A DNA stretch of 64,000 nt, taken from positions 12,446,303 to 12,510,302 of the forward strand of contig NC_087075.1 in the NCBI RefSeq assembly GCF_026151205.1, written 5' to 3'. Each line of letters begins with the position of its first letter. Within the stretch, counting starts at the first letter, position 1. Below are positions 56,601-64,000 of this stretch, in pieces. This DNA is from Bolinopsis microptera. Its lineage: Eukaryota > Ctenophora > Tentaculata > Lobata > Bolinopsidae. The translations under genes and the position numbers were made by a program. The notes below the pieces were generated by a model. That model saw only the letters and a list, made by a program, of their open reading frames with translations, was not told the origin of the DNA and searched no databases.

Positions 56601-58427
56601 AAACTCACACACACACACACAGACACACGTACGCTAGTCCGCAATTAGTTTACGTTACATTATACACCAATTTAATGGATCTGACTTCTCTCTCTCTCTG
56701 CTTTGTTTTAAACAATATAGCTTATTAAGCTTGTCGATTGATGCTTATAAGTTATAACTTATTAATAATACGGTTGATGCAGAGGTAGTTGTAGCGGAGA
56801 GCAGCACTCTGTATGTGCGTGTTTGTTGAGTTTGTTGAGTAGCACTGAGAATTTTTAAATAATCTTTGTTCCACGTCTTTTCCTATAGCTTCCCAGGTTT
56901 TACTAAAACTTCAGTTTACTAGGGAGGTGTATGAATTGTCGTTTCAATTTGTAGACTGTGCCAACGCATTGCCGTATTATATATCGCTTTGTTGAAATGG
57001 ACTCGATGATATAAACAGTTAATTGGGCGATATATATACGCAGATATATATGTGTTTTAGCAGTAAAGTAGTTTAGTATAAGTAAATCTGCCAGGACTGG
57101 ACCGCTTTTTGAAGCTGCTCACATTTACAGTACTTACGTTGTTCAGCAGGCGTTGATAGAAGTTGATAGAAGCATTCGAAGCACCGTGCAGTCGGGTTCA
57201 ACAGCAGCAAATTTTAATTCAATATATATAGGTAAATTTTAAGGGTTTCCTGTTATACTATATAATAGTTCTGTGTAAATATGTTATACAATTCTTGTTA
57301 GACAACCCGGGAGGTTTGGTTGTTGTTGAAGTTATGTTAAGTTTGTTGAGTTTGATTGGTTTCCCCACGTACTCGTTTTCTAGTATTTCCGGTATACTTT
57401 CGTAGTCGCGCTCTAACTTCATACGTTGTTCCGTGAAGTTTAGCGAAACTTGATAAGAGTCGTCAGGAATATTAGAGGAATGAAAACCAGGGGGTTATGT
57501 AGTGATGGTTTATTCATTTTATTATGATTCGTTACATATTATTATATTTATAAGGGAAGTTTATTTATAAGGGAAATGTAAATATAATTGCTGTGTATTT
57601 TATAGTTAACCCTGTGTCAATTCTCATTGTGAGTCCGCGCCCCCGATATGATTTAATCATAATATACGAAAACAAAATGTCCTTATTTCGCCACACAATT
57701 AGGAGCATACCTAATCACCAGGCTAGTATTTAGTCACGTGACTAAGATACGATCCATTTCTTTACGCCCTTATATTATGATTATCCGCTTATTTACAGGA
57801 TGCCATGATTTACAAAGGCAACTTTTACCAGCGTATTATAACGAGTTCTCGAATGCTTTACCAGGAAAGTCAGTATGTTTACATAAACTAAGTACTAACT
57901 CAATTGACATTTAGTTCACATACACAAATGGCTAATGACATGATGGCAATTATAGACTCATATGTTGATCTAATCAACTAAGACTCTTTATCCTTTGTTA
58001 GGTTGTTAGAGGAATTATTTATTCCTATCGGTATGAATTGTTCATCCTCCTTCTATAACGAACAAGTTCTATTCAATTATCATTACAGTAGGTATATAAG
58101 CTTTGTAGTTTGTGTAAATTGCTGTGTAAAGTTTTGAGTTAGAAATAGAATTTTGTTAAATTCCAGCATTTACGTCTAACATTGGTAGAATGATTTAATG
58201 ATATGATAATATGTATGTTATGTCGATAAGAAGCCTTTGAATACGTTAAACTACGAAACAGAGCATTTAAGGTGAAAATATGTTAATAGTAGTTCACTTA
58301 AAGGCCAGATGAACAATTAACACAGATCAGCCTAACAAATTAATAGCATTTTTAACTTAAATTTCTTTATCATTAACTTGTTAACTAATTCATTAATTAA
58401 TTTAGCGGATGAAAGAAAGATGATGCG
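53656..58427. other. Long AT-rich region upstream of the zinc-finger gene
   Basis: No coding exon supported. It contains the CCAATCAG cluster at 54159-54239 and CA repeats near 56605. A sequence ending in a donor-like TAG|GTAAATT at 57232 might be a non-coding exon. Could hold the promoter and 5' UTR exons of the zinc-finger gene, but this cannot be shown from the sequence. Confidence 0.35.
54159..54239. promoter_or_regulatory. Cluster of four CCAATCAG boxes
   Basis: Exact CCAATCAG at 54159, 54188, 54211 and 54232, spacing 29, 23 and 21 bp. CCAATCA is the core site of NF-Y, and such spacing is typical of CCAAT-driven promoters. The target gene is unknown; the zinc-finger gene 4.2 kb downstream is one candidate. 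Confidence 0.5.
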
Positions 58428-61400
58428 ATGGTAATCGAGCAGTTAGAAAAGAAGTATCTTTATTATCTTATTGTCAGGTTAGTAAAATTAAAATTGTCCG
58501 TTTATTCCTCGACTTTTGCTCAAGTGGGTATCGTATATCGATAGGGTCGATCCCCCGGCCCCGCCCCTATCCTCCGTTAACGATTCAAACTAAATTTAGT
58601 AACCATATAATTATAATCCGCTTCAGGAATAAAACTTTAAAATAACCAAATCGCCTAGTGTATTTATGATATTAACCCCAAGATGGCATCTGATTACAAT
58701 AAAATCATTTGAAATCATACTCATTGTCTCAGCAGCATTTCTCTCCAGTACGTGTCTTACAACCACGCATAATATCATAATCACATTACAACAACGTCAC
58801 CTCATAATTATTAAATTAACTAATTATCTCATTAACTAATGATCACATATCTCCACAGTCAGTTGCATCACGACGGGTATGTCCAACAAGCGCTCCAACT
58901 TGAGTTGGAAACCCTGCAGAGTTCTGGGTCCGTTAGGGCCAGTAACAAACTTGGATCACTCTTTGCGTCCTGCCTCCTCAGCGTTAACGAGGTCACCAGC
59001 TTCTTCAGTCCAGGAGGTAGGTTACGTCGTGTTTTCTTCCTGCTCTAAGTCACGTAATGTTTGGACCAATCAAATGTCAGGGATGCTCCGCGCTTTTGAT
59101 TGGTTGAGGAATCACGTGATTCGCAGGGAGGTCTCCCATTTGTCAGATTGTTCTATTTTCTCGATCTGTGGCGTCTGATTGCCTCATCTTGTTCTCAAAT
59201 CCACGGTTTGAGTCTTTTTGTGATAGTTTTTGTTGTACGGCTATGATAATAATCGTGACCTACTTTATCGTGAATTACAGATCTCGCTGAAGCAATCGAG
59301 TGTATTAAATAGTTTTTATGAGTACTGAGTAATTATTTGAGCAAATTAACTACGGTACTTTATTCATATTTCTACACTATGATGAAATCTCACAGCTGTA
59401 TATGGATTTATTTATTCAATCGCAAATAATTTTGTTGAGTAGGCAGCGCTATTAATAGTCACAATATCTTAAATGAAAGTATTTTCAGCTATTTACATTT
59501 ATGTCGTAATTGTCTGTCAAACTTATCACTCGTTCTACATAATTCCCCCTCCAGATAACGAACCAGTGAAAGCTTCCTCCCCGCACCCAGCCTCTATAAT
59601 ACGAGATGGTCCTGCCTCTATTCGAGATGGTCCAGCCTCTATTCGAGATGGTCCAGCCTCTATTCGAGATCGTCCAGCCTCTATTCGAGTTGGTCCACCA
59701 GCAGTGCGACCTGTTCACCAGTCCACTCCAGAGAGCAACCAAAACTCCTCCGCCTCCTCGGACCCGGGGATGTCTCCATCTGGATCTGGGTCTTCTTATT
59801 CCAAGTTAGGGGTATCACCCACCCGTGATTCTGGGTTGTCGCCGTCTAGTTCTGGTGTAATGCCCAGTAATAATAGGGGAGATAATATAGAGGATTCTGC
59901 TAATGATTACGAGAATTCGAGGGTACTCGTTCCGGTTAATCCGGTAAATCAGGTTAATCCGTCGTCCCAGCAAGCTCTGCAAGAATCTCTTCAGTCGTGT
60001 GTGGAGTTGCTCAGCAATGAAGCCAACAATCCAGGTGCGTCAGGAAACGTACTTTCCAAAGACTCCATCACTGAGGTGTTCCAGCTTATCAACAACCTCT
60101 CCAAGCTCAACGGAACACCCATCAAGGAAGAACCTTCAGAACCTCCCAACCCGGATGACCCAGACCATATCAACCGGGCGTTGCAGACGTTACAGCAGAC
60201 CTTGAACGGAGTGACAGCCATGAGTGGAGACGAGAACGCACTGGCAACCCTACCCAACTCGCTGACAGGCACACCAAACATGCTGGGGCTGGTTGAGAAC
60301 CAGGACTTTAATTTGGTCGAACGGTTAAATTCCTCCGGAGACTTCAGTCTTAATGAGTCGGTGGATTTTGGAGTTGTGAAGCCGTTCTCTCTGGCAGACA
60401 AACAACTGCGATGTAGCAAGTGTGACTACCTGACCTTCAGCAAACGAGCCTTCACCCTGCATCTTCGTAGTCATAACGACAGTCCTGTTAGGAAGGGAGA
60501 TAGGATATCATTCACCAAACATAACTACAGCGGAAACAAGCTTGTTATCCGTCCTTATGCTTGTAAGTTATGCAAATACCGGGCCCCCTCCAGAATCCAG
60601 CTCACACTCCACGTACGTACTCACACCGGGGAGAAACCTCACCCTTGTCCATACTGTGACTACCGGACCGCTCAGAAGGGTAATCTAAAGAAGCACATCG
60701 AGTTCAGACACGCTAGAACCATGGACAACATCCACTCCTGTAACCTCTGTGACTTCAAAACAACCTCCAAGATGCAGCTGTCCCTACACATTAACCAGTC
60801 CCACAAAGACGACGCTAGCATCAAGAACTTGGAGGAGCCTGAGAAACGATACCACTGCAAGAGCTGTGATTTCCGGTGTGTTTGGGTTGGGAGTCTCCGG
60901 TCTCACATGTTCGACAAGCATCCAGAGATGATGGACAGATCAAGGTCTGATCCTCCAGAGCACAAGTGCACACTGTGCAGCTACAGTTCCCAGTGGAGGG
61001 GTAACCTCAAGACCCACATGCTCCGCAAACACGCTGACCCAACTCCAGTCGACGGGTTCTTCCACTGCAAGCGGTGCGAGTTCCACTGCAGCACCCGCGA
61101 GGAGCTGAACTCCCACTACGATGTCCATGTGTCTGACGAGCGCCCGTACCAGTGCACTTTGTGTGACTACCGCGCAGGTCTCAAGAACACCCTCGACACC
61201 CATATGAAGTACAAGCACAGTGACGAGAAGCCCTTCAGCTGCACAGTGTGCAGTTACCGCTGTGTGACCAAGGGACAGCTCACTATTCACCAGAGGAAGC
61301 ATACTGGGGAGCGTCCGTACAAGTGTCCGTACTGTTCGTACGACACCGCGCAGCAGAGCAACTTGAAGTCGCACGTGAAGCACCGTCATCCTAACCAGAA

Positions 61401-61698
61401 CCAGCACATCTTCAACTCACGTCGTGGCCGCAAGAGGAAATATCCGCTACCTTACGAGGAGAATAATGTTGACATGTTCAACCCATATCCGGTTACCATG
61501 GCGTACAATGCTTCGTTTAACTCGGAGTACACTGCACCAAGTCCTGCTGACGAGAGCTTGATTATAAGTGAGGGGGAGATGAACGAGTCTTTCATGGGAA
61601 ATTCTTCCTCTGCTGTTGAGGAGGGAAACACCCCGGAGGGAGTGATGATGCCGATGGTGGAGCAGCAGGAGGGTGTACAAGATGTTGTTCAGCAGTAG
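58428..61698 (+). CDS. CstF-50-type dimerisation module fused to ten C2H2 zinc fingers
   Basis: Exons 58428-58477, 58859-59016, 59555-61698; 2352 nt, 783 residues, phases 2 and 1. Residues 6-60 (LEKKYLYYLIVSQLHHDGYV, then QQALQLELETLQSSGSVRAS) match the module of the gene at 40520 and resemble the CSTF1 N-terminal homodimerisation domain. Next come a PASIRDG repeat, a disordered Ser/Pro/Asn-rich region, a helical part (QALQESLQSCVELLSNEA) and ten C2H2 fingers (about 60409-61392). Several have the C-x2-C-x-Y/F pattern and TGEKPH/TGERPY linkers, as in REST/ZFX-type transcription factors. A basic RRGRKRKYP follows the last finger, then an acidic tail. Inferred role: dimeric sequence-specific DNA-binding regulator in the nucleus. 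AATAAA at about 62009. Confidence 0.83.
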
Positions 61699-64000
61699 TT
61701 GTGCTTCATCTATAGCTTGTGTGTGAGTGTGTGTGTGTGAATGTGTGAATGTGTGAATGTGTGATGGTGCATGATGATTGATCTTGGTTGAACTCCAAAA
61801 TCGCGAAAGAGACTGGTTGGATTGCGTATTTTAATGGACCCCGGAGGATGGAATCTGAGCTGATCGCTTCAGAACCCGGAAGACACTAGTCCGGAAGGAC
61901 ACGTCAGGTTTTTAATCTCACGACCCGTTATGATTGATTTATATAAGGACTATTTTAAGTGAAAGTATGATCTAAGACCTTGAGAGCTTGGATCATGAAT
62001 ACAGTGTTAATAAACTCGATGGCTACGGACCGGATACGGCTACTATTAGGTAAAACGACAAACGAATCGAACGGTGACAGACGACCCACAGATGTCATAT
62101 AATATAATTGTATTACCCCCAATACCATCCCTAACGAAATTTCCTAACAGATTATTGCCTAGATTTAAGTTATAAGTTATTGCTATAATATTGATTTGAT
62201 TCTTTATATACCTGAGAAATACTGTGTCTGTATATCAACACCGCAGATGCATTTAAATATGTTTGCTTATATGATATTGGATGTGTTGAGTTCATTTGCA
62301 TCGCCATTATGCTGAGTCCCATGGCGTCGCGCCACGTCATATCCTACCCTATTAAATAATGTGGGAGATAAGACCGGTTTCACGTTGACCAGTTTTAATT
62401 TAGGAACTGGTTTAATGTGGTTATTTTATCTAAGTTGACAACTTACTTGACCTATTCTTCCAATAGTGTGACCCTTTCTTCGTATATCTGTTAGTTTAAT
62501 GGCGGTGCAGTGGACGTAGGATTTTTATTACATTTTATAAGGATTTTGTGTGATCTTTAATTATAATAAGCTTATTAACACAAAGTTAACATTTCTTTAT
62601 TAACACAAAGTTAACATTTCTTTCACTTCACCACATCTCATGCAATACTGTAAACCTCCTGATGCGAATCTTGCGAGATTCCTTCTTCTTCATTTTCCTC
62701 ATTCATTGTTATCTCTTTGAGCAATCGTTCTATAACTTATTTGCTATTTGATTTCAATTATGGTATATTGATATAATATATTATAATAGGTTATGCATGA
62801 AGATGATTTTATAATTGATTGCAATCCGAGTACTTACTAAACCTCCTTCTTAGTACTATTATAACATTGGGATTGATTGGTAAAGCCCACTTAATTTATC
62901 AATTAGTGCTAGTATAGTCTATTATGTTACATCAAATCTAAATTTACTTCTCTCTCTCTATATAGTATATTATATTATGATACGTCTCAAAATAGATAAC
63001 GAATTAAAATAGCTTTATCAATTCTGCATAAAAAAGCGAATTAATTGTCACGATTCTGATTGGTAATTTATATTAACAATTATGATTTATAGTATGATAG
63101 TTATAATAACAACAATAATATGTCTCTTAACTCACTTTCTATTCAATGTAGTTTTATGTTCGAAATATTAGGAGTATTTTTTAAGACCGGGGAGTTAACA
63201 CAGCATAAATGGAATTTAATAAGATAATTGAACACATTAAGTTTTGTAAAATTCTCGCGTTAAATTCTTATACAAAAAGCCTTAAACTCGCTAATCCTAA
63301 CATATTTTTTCGTGAAACTTAAGAAATTTTTGTTATAAGAAATCGTTTATAATAATCCATGATGAAGAGTATACTTTTTTACTAGTGTAAATAGTTAATC
63401 CGATATGAAATTTAAAATAGACTTTACCACAACTGGGTTGGTGGGGAAGATGTGCTTTCACACGTGATAGCTTTTCACAATTTTAACGAATCACCAACCC
63501 GTCACCATGGTGACCGCCTACTTGTAGCGCTGTTATGTGCCACAGACCCCCTCCCCCTGCCTCCCCAATTGTAGTGAAGTCTATGAAATGTAAACTGTTC
63601 CACTTTTCTACCCAATATATGTATGTTATTCACGTGTTTAGAAGTTTAAAATTTATACCCGTTATAAGACTTATTGTACTTAGCAGTTAAAACATGTGTT
63701 TGATGGGGCGGAGAGAAGGGACGCATTGGTATTGTAACTTGATTTATCGGTGAAACAAAAACAACCAAATGTAACAAGATAATTGTATAATTATCCGCAT
63801 GCGGCCGCATAATTATTTACTTATGCGGTCATGTAATTATGTGATTATTCTATGATATACCAGATACCTTATTACAACCAGTGTTTCCCCACCTCCGCAA
63901 TTCATCAAACACGTCTGTTTACATCTCTGTTTATATTAAGTCCACTAATCACGTGACTAATCGCGTGGTGTGACGTCATGCCACGTGGTGTGACGTCACA
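61699..64000. other. 3' UTR and intergenic sequence
   Basis: A (GT)n-rich stretch at 61720-61765 in the 3' UTR of the zinc-finger gene, a poly(A) signal near 62009, then AT-rich sequence with no exon supported. The window ends in two TGACGTCA boxes (63971, 63991), see findings. Confidence 0.45.
63956..63998. promoter_or_regulatory. Paired CRE-like TGACGTCA sites with E-box motifs
   Basis: TGACGTCA occurs at 63971 and 63991, each preceded by CGTGGTG, in a 20-bp direct repeat; TCACGTGA-like palindromes are next to it (63950). CREB/ATF-type sites, or the edge of a repeat continuing beyond the window. Confidence 0.4.

Overview
This is a window of nuclear DNA from an animal. It is AT-rich and intron-rich, with GT..AG introns that can be read directly, abundant small transposons, LINE fragments and long simple repeats. 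Protein families present are metazoan: an EGF/laminin-G transmembrane receptor, a PAN/apple-domain secreted protein, a pentraxin-like secreted protein, a PACC1/TMEM206 proton-activated chloride channel, a SMARCE1-like HMG box and C2H2 zinc fingers. I cannot name the species. A non-bilaterian animal such as a cnidarian is a guess from overall character only. No viral, plasmid or bacterial gene is seen.

Layout. 1-5338 (+): 3' part of a Crumbs-like EGF/LamG receptor. 6127-12076: a duplicated non-coding segment whose two copies are separated by 1108 A followed by 816 C, very probably an assembly artefact; the copies differ by three insertions. 12157-13377 (-): pentraxin plus coiled-coil secreted protein. 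14101-14845: an orphan cadherin-like exon and a decayed copy of the receptor's last exon. 15650-18734 (+): secreted protein with a Pro/Glu-rich stalk and nine PAN domains, six nearly identical. 19351-22904 (-): an 11-exon HHxxxD acyltransferase. 25762-31107 (-): an 11-exon PACC1 homologue with a perfect 325-bp palindrome and a minisatellite in its last intron. 31436-38400: transposon-rich block (CACAG-TIR MITE, 2.2-kb TIR element, nested LINEs of two types). 39104-39452 (+): SMARCE1-like HMG-box fragment. 40520-44042 (+) and 58428-61698 (+): two genes that share an N-terminal module resembling the CstF-50 (CSTF1) homodimerisation domain, with identical intron phases, joined to unrelated C-terminal parts (a Ser/Pro-rich nuclear protein and a ten-finger C2H2 protein). 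44901-48088 (+): a small ankyrin-repeat protein. 50645-53563: a 2.9-kb array of a 20-bp minisatellite.

The genes do not form an operon or an evident pathway. The receptor, pentraxin and PAN proteins are cell-surface or secreted. The two CstF-50-module genes are the most interesting pair: they look like a local duplication in which a dimerisation module was kept and the effector region replaced or strongly diverged.

Three coding frames are each broken by the loss of one base (about 1811, 16012, 17357), two of them in A runs. Together with the giant homopolymers this points to consensus errors rather than dead genes. Exon boundaries were read by eye from splice sites and phase, so small errors are possible.
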